Shown: positions 50,679 through 59,591, numbered from the stretch's first letter. The stretch is 64,000 nucleotides of DNA from Gracilimonas sp965227785 (GCF_965227785.1 NZ_OZ245785.1:2170001-2234000); one strand, 5' to 3'. The notes: generated from the letters alone by a model not told the origin. Numbers and translations: made by a program.

Positions 50679-51413
50679 TCAGATAGATAGTTCTTCTTTA
50701 GCATTGTCAAAGAAAGACTGATCTACCACAATACGTCCGCTATTCTCATCAATGATAATTTTATTCTTTCTGCGGACTTCGACCTGAGTTTGTGGAGGAA
50801 GTGCCATACCAAGAGCAGCACCACGGTCCATAGCAACAACAGCCATGCCGTTGTTCAGCCCGTCGCGTAAGCGATTGTAGCTGCGCATGTATCGGTCGTC
50901 AATTTCCTTTTCTACTTCTTCACGCTTTTTGAGAAGTTGCTTCTCTTCCTCTTCAGTAGATTTTACCACGTCATCAAGGCTTTCGCTTTTTTCGTCGTAC
51001 AACTTTTGAGCAGCGTCGAGTTCTTCCTTGGCAGTTTCAATTTCCGGGCCAATTTCCTCTTTACGCTTCTCTATTTCTTTAAGCCGGGACTCCGCATTTT
51101 CGATCACTTGCTTCTGAGCTTCGATCTCTTTGGTCAGAGCATCGTATTCGCGGTTATTGCGCACGCTCATCTGCTGATCTTCGTACTTCTGAATTTTTTC
51201 TTCAGAGCTTTGCAGGTCAAGCTTTAGGTTGTCGTACTCAACAGTCAGGTTTTGATCTTCTTCTTCGAGATTATTGAGCTTTGCTTCCTTACGGGCGATG
51301 TCTGTCTCCAGATCCAGCACTTCTTCCGGAAGGTCGCCACGAAGCTGTTTGAGCTCGTCAATGCGACTGTCAATGTATTGGAGGTTGGCTAATTTTTGTA
51401 ATACTTCGTTCAT
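50679..51413 (-). CDS. CT398/zf-RING_7-like coiled-coil protein lacking the zinc cysteines
   Basis: A 244-residue protein that is mostly a long coiled coil (ARKEAKLNNLEEEDQNLTVE, NREYDALTKEIEAQKQVIEN, AKEELDAAQKLYDEKSESLD). The C-terminal segment GMALPPQTQVEVRRKNKIII then DENSGRIVVD matches the zinc-ribbon end of the family, but all four ribbon cysteines (usually CxxC...CxxC) are replaced, and the whole protein contains no cysteine. It is encoded 10 bp downstream of nif3, the usual neighbour. ATG 51413 avoids overlap with that gene. It likely still acts as a scaffold; zinc binding appears lost. Confidence 0.82.
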   Translation of the reverse strand: MNEVLQKLANLQYIDSRIDELKQLRGDLPEEVLDLETDIARKEAKLNNLEEEDQNLTVEYDNLKLDLQSSEEKIQKYEDQQMSVRNNREYDALTKEIEAQKQVIENAESRLKEIEKRKEEIGPEIETAKEELDAAQKLYDEKSESLDDVVKSTEEEEKQLLKKREEVEKEIDDRYMRSYNRLRDGLNNGMAVVAMDRGAALGMALPPQTQVEVRRKNKIIIDENSGRIVVDQSFFDNAKEELSI

Positions 51414-51423
51414 GGAGTGAGTT

Positions 51424-52485
51424 TCAGCTTGGTTGAATAGTTTTCGGTTCAGGCTCCGATACATATACCTGCATCGGGTTTGTTACGGTTCGGGTTACAG
51501 AAACAGTAAGTTCTTCAAAGGCTTCGGATAGCTCGTTTTTCAGGGCTTCGGCTACAGGGAATTCACTTTCATAATGTCCGACATCCAATAGCAGGAAATT
51601 ATCGGCTTCAGTGAAATAGTCATGGTACTTAATATCGGCGGTTACCAAGGCCTGGGCTCCGGCTGCAATAGCTTTGTTCTTCAAAAAAACACCGGCTCCA
51701 CCACATACGGCTACGCTTTTAATTCGGTCAACATCCCCGGAATATCGTATAGCCTTTACATTTAATGCTTTTGATACGAGGTGTAAAAATTCATTTTTAC
51801 CAATTCCCTCTTCGGGATATTCCCCTAAAACACCCATTCCAAAATTCTGAGAGGTTGATGCAAGATCAATAACCTGGAAACTTCCTTCTTTCAGCATTCC
51901 TTCTTTATTCAGGGCTTTTTTAAGAACAGATACGTTATGCTGGTCAATGATTGCTTCAAAACACTTCAGCCCGTCTTCGCGGCTGTTCACGTCAAAATGG
52001 TGGGCTTCCTCTGCCGAGTGATAGTTCAGTAACTTAAGTACGGCATCACTGTCTTTGTGAGACGTGATAAGGCGGATTTTTCGGCTTATGGAATAATTCT
52101 TATCAAGAAACTTCAGGTTGTCGAGCCCCAACATGTTAGCCAGTACAAAAGATACGCCATCAAGGGCTGCATCTAAATTGGTATGAGCTACAAGTAATCC
52201 AATATCGTTTTTGATGAGCTTGTAGATAATGCGCCCTTGCTCATCGGTGGGGTTAATGCTTCCAATCTTGCTAAAAATAAGTGGGTGATGAGCTACAATA
52301 AGTTCACATCCGGTTTCGATGGCTTCAGCAACAACGCTGTCGGTTACATCAAGGCAGGTGAGAATGGAGGTTACCTGTGCGTTTGGGTCTCCTACGAGTA
52401 ATCCGACGTTATCATAATCCATTTTTACTTTGGGGGGAGCCCACTGATCGAGGAAAGTAGATATTTGCCGGATTCGGGTTGACAT
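51424..52485 (-). CDS. Nif3-like dinuclear metal centre protein
   Basis: A 353-residue YbgI/NIF3-family protein: WAPPKVKMDYDNVGLLVGD, VAHHPLIFSKIGSINPTDEQ, LLVAHTNLDAALDGV, and C-terminal SVAVCGGAGVFLKNKAIAAG and LLDVGHYESEFPVAEALKNE. The metal-binding His/Asp/Glu residues (AHHP, HTNLD, GHYESE) are intact. Length indicates the form with an inserted domain. Function is uncertain (GTP cyclohydrolase-like and other roles have been proposed). SD GGAG precedes the start. It is paired with the downstream ribbon-family gene. Confidence 0.92.
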   Translation of the reverse strand: MSTRIRQISTFLDQWAPPKVKMDYDNVGLLVGDPNAQVTSILTCLDVTDSVVAEAIETGCELIVAHHPLIFSKIGSINPTDEQGRIIYKLIKNDIGLLVAHTNLDAALDGVSFVLANMLGLDNLKFLDKNYSISRKIRLITSHKDSDAVLKLLNYHSAEEAHHFDVNSREDGLKCFEAIIDQHNVSVLKKALNKEGMLKEGSFQVIDLASTSQNFGMGVLGEYPEEGIGKNEFLHLVSKALNVKAIRYSGDVDRIKSVAVCGGAGVFLKNKAIAAGAQALVTADIKYHDYFTEADNFLLLDVGHYESEFPVAEALKNELSEAFEELTVSVTRTVTNPMQVYVSEPEPKTIQPS

Positions 52486-52689
52486 GCTATCTATCTCCTT
52501 GCACTTTGAAACCCGACGACCTTACGGACGGATGAAATATGAAAAGTATGAATTTGAATACGTTCAATAAATCAGTAACCATTAATTACGATAACCTTAG
52601 AGCTCCCAAAAATAAGGCTTATTGATGAATGATAAAAGCTTATCTTATGGTTAATTACAATGAAGAGCTAAAAAAGACCATTTTTTGCA

Positions 52690-53394
52690 ATGAGTGAACA
52701 AGATATCGCCCGGAATCTTAAATCAATTCAACAAAAAATAGAGGAAGCTGCAACAGATGCCGGCAGAGACCCCGATGAGATTACCCTTGTTGCGGTAAGC
52801 AAAACAAAGCCAAACGAGGATATTTTAGAAGCCGTTACCGCCGGTCACTTGCAGTTCGGGGAAAACCGCATGAAAGAGCTGGAGGATAAGATGGCTGAAA
52901 TTGAACTGCCGGATGTGGTTTGGCATTTCATCGGAAATATTCAGACCAATAAAATCAAATATATTGCTGATCGTGTAAACTGGATTCATTCCGTTGAGAA
53001 GGCAAAGTATTTGAAAGAAATTGAAAAAAGAGCCGGCAAAGCTAACCGGGTTATCAACGCCTTGATACAGGTGAACATCAGTGGGGAGAAACAAAAGGGT
53101 GGGTGCGAACCGGAAGATCTGGCCAAAATTTTAGAATCTGCCCGGAATTACGACCATGTACGAGTACGGGGTCTTATGGGAATGGCAACTTTTGTTGACG
53201 ACCCTGAAGATGTTCGTTCTGAGTTTAAACTGCTGAAAGATCTGTTCGATTCTCACCAGAAATATAACGAAGGAAGTGTGAGCCTTGAGCACCTGTCTAT
53301 GGGTATGACGAACGATATGGAGGTGGCCATTCAGGAAGGGGCTACCATGGTTCGAATAGGCAGCGCGATCTTCGGCGAGCGTAACTATGATTAG
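52690..53394 (+). CDS. YggS/PLPBP-family pyridoxal-phosphate homeostasis protein
   Basis: A 234-residue, PLP-binding TIM-barrel protein with no catalytic turnover of its own. The PLP lysine is in LVAVSKTKPNEDI (about Lys38), with GHLQFGENRMKELEDKM, WHFIGNIQTNKIKYIADRVN, ALIQVNISGEKQKGG and HLSMGMTNDMEVAIQEGATM at the phosphate site. It buffers intracellular PLP. It lies upstream of the PspB-like genes, whose promoter sits just after its stop codon. Confidence 0.93.
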   Translation: MSEQDIARNLKSIQQKIEEAATDAGRDPDEITLVAVSKTKPNEDILEAVTAGHLQFGENRMKELEDKMAEIELPDVVWHFIGNIQTNKIKYIADRVNWIHSVEKAKYLKEIEKRAGKANRVINALIQVNISGEKQKGGCEPEDLAKILESARNYDHVRVRGLMGMATFVDDPEDVRSEFKLLKDLFDSHQKYNEGSVSLEHLSMGMTNDMEVAIQEGATMVRIGSAIFGERNYD

Positions 53395-53395
53395 C

Positions 53396-53425
53396 TTGAC
53401 GCGTAGTAATTTTCAGCTATATTTG
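53396..53425 (+). promoter_or_regulatory. Bacteroidota-type promoter of the PspB-like/DivIVA group
   Basis: TTG at 53396-53398, 19 nt, then TATATTTG at 53418-53425: a full match to the TTG-N19-TAnnTTTG consensus, 28 nt before the first gene's ATG (53453). It overlaps the end of yggS by one base only. Confidence 0.65.
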
Positions 53426-53452
53426 AACTACTAATAAAACATTGAGGGCATT

Positions 53453-53764
53453 ATGTTATTTGGATTACCGTGGTACGCATTGATTCCGATGATCGCCATA
53501 ATTGGCGGGCTGGTGTATGCTTACAAAGAGAAAGAATTGGAAATGGAAGAAAAGCGGATGGGCAGTTCCCGCGAACTGAATGAAATGAGAAAAATCATTC
53601 ATAACCTGAAATCCCGGGTTGAAAACCTGGAAGCCATTGTGACGGAAGAAGAAAAAAAGTCATCAACAAAGCCGGCAAACTCATTAAGTGACATTGAAAT
53701 TGATGATGAAGTTGAGGGCCAAAATTCCGATAATACCGGTTCAAAACGGAAAACAAGAGCTTAA
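53453..53764 (+). CDS. PspB-like small membrane protein
   Basis: A 103-residue protein with one transmembrane helix (LPWYALIPMIAIIGGLVYAY), then a cytosolic coiled coil (EMRKIIHNLKSRVENLEAIV) and an acidic tail. The helix-coil order and VENLEAIVTEEE resemble PspB of the phage-shock system, which helps sense membrane damage. No PspA or PspF gene is visible. It is the first of two similar genes, 15 bp apart, behind its own promoter. Confidence 0.65.
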   Translation: MLFGLPWYALIPMIAIIGGLVYAYKEKELEMEEKRMGSSRELNEMRKIIHNLKSRVENLEAIVTEEEKKSSTKPANSLSDIEIDDEVEGQNSDNTGSKRKTRA

Positions 53765-53779
53765 TAAAAAGGAGTAATT

Positions 53780-54136
53780 ATGCCTTTTGAAATAATGGTT
53801 GTATCCATCGTTGCTATCGTGTTCGGGACCGGGCTGTTGGGTTTGGTTTTGACTGGGATTTATAAGCTTATTAAGGCCAAAATTGATCAGGGAAGCGGTG
53901 GAAGCGGCGAGATCAATCCCCAGTTTTTTAAAGCATTGGGAGAGTTTAAAAAGACTACGGAACGCCGATTAGCTAACCTTGAAGAAGTGGTTTCGGATAT
54001 TGAAGAGGAACGATACCTGGTGGATGACAGCGAAAAGTCGATGCCTGAAATTGAAATAGAGGAAGAGGAAGTACGTTCATCATCAAAAAAAGAAAAAGAC
54101 GATGACGGAAATCTGCGGAACATGTTAAATGAATAA
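53780..54136 (+). CDS. Second PspB-like membrane protein
   Basis: A 118-residue protein with a transmembrane helix (IMVVSIVAIVFGTGLLGLVLTG) and a cytosolic coiled-coil segment (KKTTERRLANLEEVVSDIEE) followed by an acidic Glu/Ser stretch. It parallels the preceding gene in layout and is probably its diverged relative. It is followed by the DivIVA gene 45 bp on. Confidence 0.6.
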   Translation: MPFEIMVVSIVAIVFGTGLLGLVLTGIYKLIKAKIDQGSGGSGEINPQFFKALGEFKKTTERRLANLEEVVSDIEEERYLVDDSEKSMPEIEIEEEEVRSSSKKEKDDDGNLRNMLNE

Positions 54137-54181
54137 ATAGTATTTTTATTAAGCTTTAAGGTCCACGAAAAACACTTGGTT

Positions 54182-54838
54182 ATGAAACTCACTCCTCTTG
54201 AAATAAAACAACAAACTTTTGAAAAGGGACTTCGCGGGTACGATACGGCAGATGTGCAGGCTTTTCTTACGCTGGTATCTAATGAATTTGAGCACCTGAT
54301 TAACAAGAACAAAGAGCTTGAGCAACAAATTGATAAGCTTACGGAAAGGGTGAAACACTATGAGCGCGTGGAAGATGCGTTACACGAAACCCTGCAAACC
54401 GCGAAAGAATCGATGGAGCAAAAGGTGTCTGGCGCCAAGCAAGAGGCAAAAAACACCCTGGAAAAAGCGGAAATGGAAGCCGATGCCATCATCAAGGAGG
54501 CCAATCACAACCGGCAGCAAATACGCCAAAGCATTTTAAGGCTGCTGGATCGCCGGGAAGAGATTATCAATGGAATAACTTCGTATCTCGAAAACGCTAA
54601 AAAATCGGTAGAGCAGTTTAGTAAAGATGAGATGGAAGTGTTTCAGCTGCCTAAAGAAGAACGATTGGAAGAGTCGCTCGAAAATCCTACCCGCCCCACC
54701 AAGTTCATGCTTGACGAAGAAAATGAGTCGGATAGCCCGGACGCTGCAAAAAATGGAGGTGAAGACGAGGATGAAGAAGACCACGCATTCCCTCCCGGAA
54801 GCGACCGGCTTGACGATATTCTTGATGAAATAGATTAG
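54182..54838 (+). CDS. DivIVA-domain protein
   Basis: A 219-residue cytosolic coiled-coil protein. The N-terminal LTPLEIKQQTFEKGLRGYDT and DVQAFLTLVSNEFEHLINKN match the DivIVA lipid-binding domain. The middle (SGAKQEAKNTLEKAEMEADA) and the acidic C-terminus (EDEDEEDHAFPPGSDRL) extend it. DivIVA proteins mark curved membranes and guide division or polar growth. ATG 54182 is chosen over a TTG two codons earlier because it gives the family start. Transcribed after the two PspB-like genes. Confidence 0.87.
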   Translation: MKLTPLEIKQQTFEKGLRGYDTADVQAFLTLVSNEFEHLINKNKELEQQIDKLTERVKHYERVEDALHETLQTAKESMEQKVSGAKQEAKNTLEKAEMEADAIIKEANHNRQQIRQSILRLLDRREEIINGITSYLENAKKSVEQFSKDEMEVFQLPKEERLEESLENPTRPTKFMLDEENESDSPDAAKNGGEDEDEEDHAFPPGSDRLDDILDEID

Positions 54839-54894
54839 CGGTTGTCGTATTTTTCTAATTCATATTTAATCAATAGCTCCACTAATTACAGTTT

Positions 54895-55731
54895 ATGAAA
54901 TACGATACGGTTGAGGAATTTCGAAAAAAAAGAGATGAAGCAGTTCAGTTTATCAAGGGAGAAACAGAATTCCAGCCTGAGTATTTATTGATTCTTGGAA
55001 CCGGACTTGGACAGCTGGCCGATGAAATAGATGCCGAGCATGAAATTAGTTATGCCGACATCCCTCACTTTCCGGTATCTACTGTAGAAAGCCATGCCGG
55101 TAAGCTGATCTTCGGACGCCTGGGTGGAAAAGATGTGGTAGCTATGCAGGGGCGTTTTCACTACTACGAGGGATATACCATGCAACAGATCGCTTTTCCT
55201 GTACGGGTGGCAAAAGCAATCGGAGCACAATCCTTATTTGTGAGCAATGCCTGCGGAGGACTGAATCCTAACTTCAGCCGCGGAGATATTATGTTAATCA
55301 ATGACCACATCAATTTTTTGGGGGATAACCCTTTGATTGGCCCAAATGACGATGAGCTCGGCCCGCGCTTCCCGGATATGAGTGAGCCTTATACTGAGCG
55401 TCTTCTGGAACTGGCAGAGAATGTGGCTCTTGAAAACTCTATAAAAATGCACCAGGGAGTGTACCTTGCAGTGACCGGCCCCATGCTGGAGACCAAAGCC
55501 GAATACCGATATATGCGCCAGCTCGGTGCTGATGTAGTAGGGATGAGCACCGTGCCGGAAGTGATATCTGCCATTCATATGGGAATGGATGTGCTGGGTA
55601 TTTCGGTAATTACCGACGAGTGCTTCCCCGATGCCCTGGAGCCGGTAGATATTGAAGATGTACTTGCTGCGGCAGCCATGGCTGAGCCTAAAATGACCCA
55701 GGTAATTATTAATGTTTTGGAGCGGTTATAA
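54895..55731 (+). CDS. Purine nucleoside phosphorylase (class I, inosine/guanosine type)
   Basis: A 278-residue phosphorylase that splits purine nucleosides with phosphate. Motifs: LLILGTGLGQLADEI, IPHFPVSTVESHAGKLIFG, VAMQGRFHYYEGYTMQQIAF, ALFVSNACGGLNPNFSRGDI-like (SLFVSNACGGLNPNFSRGDI), GVYLAVTGPMLETKAEYRYM, GADVVGMSTVPEVISAIHMG and ISVITDECFPDALEPVDI. Complete, with all family blocks. It is in the salvage pathway. Confidence 0.94.
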   Translation: MKYDTVEEFRKKRDEAVQFIKGETEFQPEYLLILGTGLGQLADEIDAEHEISYADIPHFPVSTVESHAGKLIFGRLGGKDVVAMQGRFHYYEGYTMQQIAFPVRVAKAIGAQSLFVSNACGGLNPNFSRGDIMLINDHINFLGDNPLIGPNDDELGPRFPDMSEPYTERLLELAENVALENSIKMHQGVYLAVTGPMLETKAEYRYMRQLGADVVGMSTVPEVISAIHMGMDVLGISVITDECFPDALEPVDIEDVLAAAAMAEPKMTQVIINVLERL

Positions 55732-55830
55732 CAACTTTTTATCCACAAAAAGCGTTACTTTTCCACAAAGTATTGCATTATTACCGACAATTCCTTTTTT
55801 ATAATAAACAGCAACCAACAGCCTGCCTAT

Positions 55831-56613
55831 ATGCACCAGCATTTTGATGGATTCGATGACGAACAGTGGGACGAATTCAAGTGGGAAGCTCACTTAAACG
55901 AAGTAGAGAAAAAGAGCGAACAGCTACGCAAATTTATCGCCTCTGATCCCAAAGGAAATATACCAAGATGGCTGACCTTGCTTCAGGAAAGTCAAAATGA
56001 AGACGATGCCTTCGAAGCTTACGTTGAAGAAGAATTGCTAATGGACGAAGCCTACTTCCCGGAAGATGAAGATGACTGGGATGATGAAGATGACGACTGG
56101 GACGACGAAGACTTCCTGTTTGGGCTGAATGAAGATGGCTTCATGGATCAGGCAGATGAAGACTTTGACGATTTTGATGAAGGCGAAGAATGGAAAAGCC
56201 TGAGCGATCAATACGCGCATACTGATTACGGCTCGCTCGAAGACCTGGATGCTTTTTATGAAGCCAAAGAGTTTGCCGTTGATATCCTGAAGTGGGCGGA
56301 AACTATACCTGTGAAGAAGCAATCCAAAGATTTTCAGGAATTTGTAGATGAAAGCCTGAAGATTGGCGCCAAACTTGCCGGCGGACATTCCTTCGGTTTT
56401 GAGCCGGAATACATCGGGGCAAACATTGCTTACTCCAAAAAGGCGCTGGCGAGTGCCAATCATGCCTTGGAGTTATTGCAATCTTTGAAGAAAAAATCAC
56501 TCTTCGCGAAAAAAGAATACCTGGAATTCCATTCCGTTTTGTTTGAATTGAGGAATGATATCGGAATTTATATCCAGGAACTGCGAGACCAATTCCGCCT
56601 CGGGTTGGAATAA
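55831..56613 (+). CDS. Acidic protein of unknown function
   Basis: A 260-residue cytosolic protein with an extremely acidic centre (EDEDDWDDEDDDWDDEDF and neighbouring Asp/Glu) flanked by helical regions: the N-terminal WDEFKWEAHLNEVEKKSEQL and the C-terminal FGFEPEYIGANIAYSKKALA and YLEFHSVLFELRNDIGIYI. I do not recognise the family; the C-terminal bundle is conserved-looking. A terminator follows directly. Confidence 0.65.
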   Translation: MHQHFDGFDDEQWDEFKWEAHLNEVEKKSEQLRKFIASDPKGNIPRWLTLLQESQNEDDAFEAYVEEELLMDEAYFPEDEDDWDDEDDDWDDEDFLFGLNEDGFMDQADEDFDDFDEGEEWKSLSDQYAHTDYGSLEDLDAFYEAKEFAVDILKWAETIPVKKQSKDFQEFVDESLKIGAKLAGGHSFGFEPEYIGANIAYSKKALASANHALELLQSLKKKSLFAKKEYLEFHSVLFELRNDIGIYIQELRDQFRLGLE

Positions 56614-56626
56614 TTTCAAAAACATC

Positions 56627-56661
56627 GTAGAGACACAAGATTTTGTGTCTCTACTTTTTTT
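56627..56661 (+). terminator. Terminator after the acidic protein gene
   Basis: GTAGAGACACAA pairs with TTGTGTCTCTAC across GATT, followed by seven T residues (56655-56661). It separates two convergent genes. Confidence 0.9.
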
Positions 56662-56664
56662 GAA

Positions 56665-57675
56665 TTATTCCCAGATTCCCACCTCTTTATTACCCTCCGA
56701 ATCGGTTGCAGCGCGGAACATTGAACCGGTATTCGTTTTCATGGAAAAGTTACCGTACTTATCAACGGCGATGAAACCGGCGTCCCCGGGTTCAAGCACA
56801 TCATCTACAAGGTAATCCATGGATTGTTGCAATGTGGCGTTTTTGAATTGCATGTAAGAAGCCAGAGTGTGAGCTGAAACATTCAGCATAATTTTTTCTC
56901 CCCATCCGGTAGCTGAAACAGCAACCAGGTCGTTTGCATAGGTTCCGGATCCAATGATCGGGACATCACCTACACGCCCATACTTTTTATTGGTCATGCC
57001 GCCGGTGGAGGTAGCTGCTGCCAGTTTGCCGGTTTTGTCGAGAGCAACGGCGCCTACAGTTCCATACTTCCAGGCTTTTTGTTGGTTCGATTCAATGAGC
57101 CTGGATTCCTGCTCTGCAGCCTGAGCTCTTTTGAGAGATTGAAACCGGCGCTCGGTGTAGAAATATTCGGGATCTACTCGTTCCACATCAGTTTGGTCGG
57201 CAAAGGTTTCGGCTCCATCAGCTGAAAAGAATACATGCTTGGAGTCGGTCATTACCTTACGGGCCAGCGAAACCGGATTCTTTACTGTGGTTACTCCCGT
57301 TATAGCACCTGCATTGAGCGTTGCGCCATCCATGATGGCGGCATCCAATTCGTTTTTCCCTTCCGATGTAAATACAGCTCCTTTTCCTGCATTATATAGT
57401 TCATTGTCTTCAAGGTAATTAACGGTTTTCTCAATGGCATCGAGGGCAGACCCGCCGTTTTCTAAAATTTCAGCACCGATATTAAGGGCTTCCTCAAGCG
57501 ATTCCATATAAGCCTGCTTGCGGTCCTCGGGCATGTCTTTAGAAACAAATCCTGCGCCACCATGTAAGGCTATGGCCCATTCTTTTTGATCGGGTTGAGG
57601 AGCATTGGAATTCTGAGTTTGTGTACAGCTTGCAAACACAAGTATTGAAAGAAGAGCAAAGAAAATGTTTTTCAT
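56665..57675 (-). CDS. Isoaspartyl peptidase/L-asparaginase lipoprotein (Ntn-hydrolase)
   Basis: A 336-residue Ntn-type asparaginase with a lipoprotein signal (VFASC, Cys17). Motifs: WAIALHGGAGF, ENGGSALDAIEKTVNYLEDN, FNAGKGAVFT-like (LYNAGKGAVFTSEGKNELDA), AGAITGVTTVKNP, and the autocatalytic nucleophile Thr206 in YGTVGAVALD, then STGGMTNKKYGRVGDVPIIG. Autoproteolysis before Thr206 should give two subunits. Unlike classical cytosolic homologues this one is anchored to a membrane, probably to degrade isoaspartyl peptides outside the cytosol. Confidence 0.92.
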   Translation of the reverse strand: MKNIFFALLSILVFASCTQTQNSNAPQPDQKEWAIALHGGAGFVSKDMPEDRKQAYMESLEEALNIGAEILENGGSALDAIEKTVNYLEDNELYNAGKGAVFTSEGKNELDAAIMDGATLNAGAITGVTTVKNPVSLARKVMTDSKHVFFSADGAETFADQTDVERVDPEYFYTERRFQSLKRAQAAEQESRLIESNQQKAWKYGTVGAVALDKTGKLAAATSTGGMTNKKYGRVGDVPIIGSGTYANDLVAVSATGWGEKIMLNVSAHTLASYMQFKNATLQQSMDYLVDDVLEPGDAGFIAVDKYGNFSMKTNTGSMFRAATDSEGNKEVGIWE

Positions 57676-57883
57676 AACGAGTAGTTAGTTAGATTTAGAA
57701 GGGATTATAACTTAGATATCCTCCATTTTAAAGTGCCGATTATTTCATTTACCTATTTTAGCAGATTCCGAAAGGCGGCCGCCGGTCGTTGATCGAGAAA
57801 AGTGGGGCATTCATCGAAAAAATTTAATTGCAGTGACAAAGCTTTATTTCTTTGGTGTACAATCTTAATTAATCACTGAAATT

Positions 57884-58573
57884 ATGAAAAAGACAATAAC
57901 TAAAGTTTTATTGCTTCCGCTGTTGATAGTCAGTCTTTCAGGGTGTTTTCTTAAATCGGTTCATCCCTTATTTACAGCTGAAGAAGCAATACTTCTTGAA
58001 GGACTGGACGGAACGTTTGAGAACGGAGATCAGCGGTGGACATTCGCCTCTGACAAAAACCCGGAAATGCTTGCTGAGTTAATCAGAAGGTATCCCGATG
58101 AAGATATAAGCTTTGATCCCGGAGAAGAAGACTCACTAAAGATGAACGCGTACCTGATCTTATTTGAAGAGACGGATGAACCTGATATTCCACCGGTTCT
58201 ATTTTTAGGAAAGGTAGGAAAGTTGAATAGTCAATATTATCTAAACCTGAAGCTTTTTGATATAGATTTCGGGATGTCGGCTACTCCGCTTGTCACTCAT
58301 AGGTTTAACATTAATACATTTTCGAGGATTGATGTACAGGATGAGAAGCTGGTACTGGAGCACCTTGAAAGCAGCTGGATAAAAGATCAAATACTGAACA
58401 ACCGCGTTCGTATTAAACACGAAGTAGTACGGTCGGATTATGACGATTCTACAGAGATTCTGATCACCGCGTCCACCCCCGAACTACAACAATTTGTTGA
58501 GAAATACGGTGAAGAAGAGGATGCTTACCAAAAGCCTTTAACCCTGAAAAGAGTACCGTATGCGGTTCAGTAA
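57884..58573 (+). CDS. Lipoprotein linked to the LytS/LytR operon
   Basis: A 229-residue lipoprotein (lipobox LSGC near residue 21, in LPLLIVSLSGCFLKSVHPLF). The mature part is beta-rich: GTFENGDQRWTFASDKNPEM, YLILFEETDEPDIPPVLFLG, LNSQYYLNLKLFDIDFGMSA and KLVLEHLESSWIKDQIL. I recognise no family. Its 3' end overlaps the LytS-like kinase gene by 14 bp, so it is translationally coupled and likely works with the sensor. Confidence 0.7.
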   Translation: MKKTITKVLLLPLLIVSLSGCFLKSVHPLFTAEEAILLEGLDGTFENGDQRWTFASDKNPEMLAELIRRYPDEDISFDPGEEDSLKMNAYLILFEETDEPDIPPVLFLGKVGKLNSQYYLNLKLFDIDFGMSATPLVTHRFNINTFSRIDVQDEKLVLEHLESSWIKDQILNNRVRIKHEVVRSDYDDSTEILITASTPELQQFVEKYGEEEDAYQKPLTLKRVPYAVQ

Positions 58574-59591
58574 GTTTTTAAATATTAAACTGCTCATGTA
58601 CCTCGGGTTCTGGGCAGTTTCTTTTTCTGCCGGTCTTGAAGTGTTCAGCCGTACAGGTGACATTCGGACCATCGATGTTATTTACACCTTGCTGTTTAAT
58701 TTACCGATGGTGTTTATAGTATCGGTTCACTCCTTTCATCTGCTTCCTAATTACCTGGCCAAGTCAAACTTCTGGGCTTACGGAATAACCCTACTTTGTT
58801 TGTTGGGGACCGTTTTTCCGATTTATAACTTTTCGTTTTTGATTCTGGCTGATTGGTTATTTCCGGGCTACTATCTGGTGGGTATTTACGAGCCTCTTGA
58901 GGTAATAGGTTTTGGGGCTCTTTACTTGGTTTTGAGCTCTTCGCTGGAATTTGGGCATAGCTGGTTTGAGTCGTTACAAGCAAAAAGCAAGATTGTGGAG
59001 CTGGAGTCGGAGAAACGGGTATCAGAACTCAAAGCCCTGAGGGCACAGGTTAATCCACATTTTTTGTTTAATTCGCTAAATACCATTTACAGTGAAGCCC
59101 TAAAGAAAAGTGATAAAGCTCCGTCTCTAATTCTGAAGTTATCGGATATGCTTCGGTATGTGGTAGATAAAATGGAGCAAGAACAGGTTTCGTTGGAAGA
59201 AGAAATTGAGTATCTCACTCACTTTGTGGACTTGCATAAAGAACGGTTGAATGAGGCCGAAAAAGTTCACTTTAGCACAGAGGGCAATTTTTCAGGGAAA
59301 CACATAGCTCCGTTACTGTTAATCATCTTCGTGGAAAATTGTTTTAAACATGCAGACTTGACCGATGACGATGCACGAATAACCATCCATATAAAACAGG
59401 GAGAAAAAGAATTAACTCTTCACTGCAAAAACAGCGTATATAAAAAAGAGAATAGAATGGCAGAGAGTTCGGGCACCGGTATTCAAAACGCCAAAAGAAG
59501 GTTAGACCTGGTGTACGATGGAAAGTACAGCCTGGACATCAATCAACATAAAAGTCTGTATGAATTAACGTTAAAACTGGGGATAGGATGA
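58560..59591 (+). CDS. LytS/YehU-type sensor histidine kinase
   Basis: A 343-residue membrane kinase. About four hydrophobic segments make the N-terminal sensor (LMYLGFWAVSFSAGLEVF, VIYTLLFNLPMVFIVSV, LLCLLGTVFPIYNFSF, LEVIGFGALYLVLSSSL). The His_kinase motif VNPHFLFNSLNTIYSEALKK gives the phospho-accepting His near residue 167, followed by the ATPase part (LLLIIFVENCFKHADL, GTGIQNAKRRLDLVYD). This is the LytTR-partner kinase family. The response regulator starts 4 bp before its stop codon. The start ATG overlaps the lipoprotein gene by 14 nt. Confidence 0.9.
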   Translation: MRFSKFLNIKLLMYLGFWAVSFSAGLEVFSRTGDIRTIDVIYTLLFNLPMVFIVSVHSFHLLPNYLAKSNFWAYGITLLCLLGTVFPIYNFSFLILADWLFPGYYLVGIYEPLEVIGFGALYLVLSSSLEFGHSWFESLQAKSKIVELESEKRVSELKALRAQVNPHFLFNSLNTIYSEALKKSDKAPSLILKLSDMLRYVVDKMEQEQVSLEEEIEYLTHFVDLHKERLNEAEKVHFSTEGNFSGKHIAPLLLIIFVENCFKHADLTDDDARITIHIKQGEKELTLHCKNSVYKKENRMAESSGTGIQNAKRRLDLVYDGKYSLDINQHKSLYELTLKLGIG

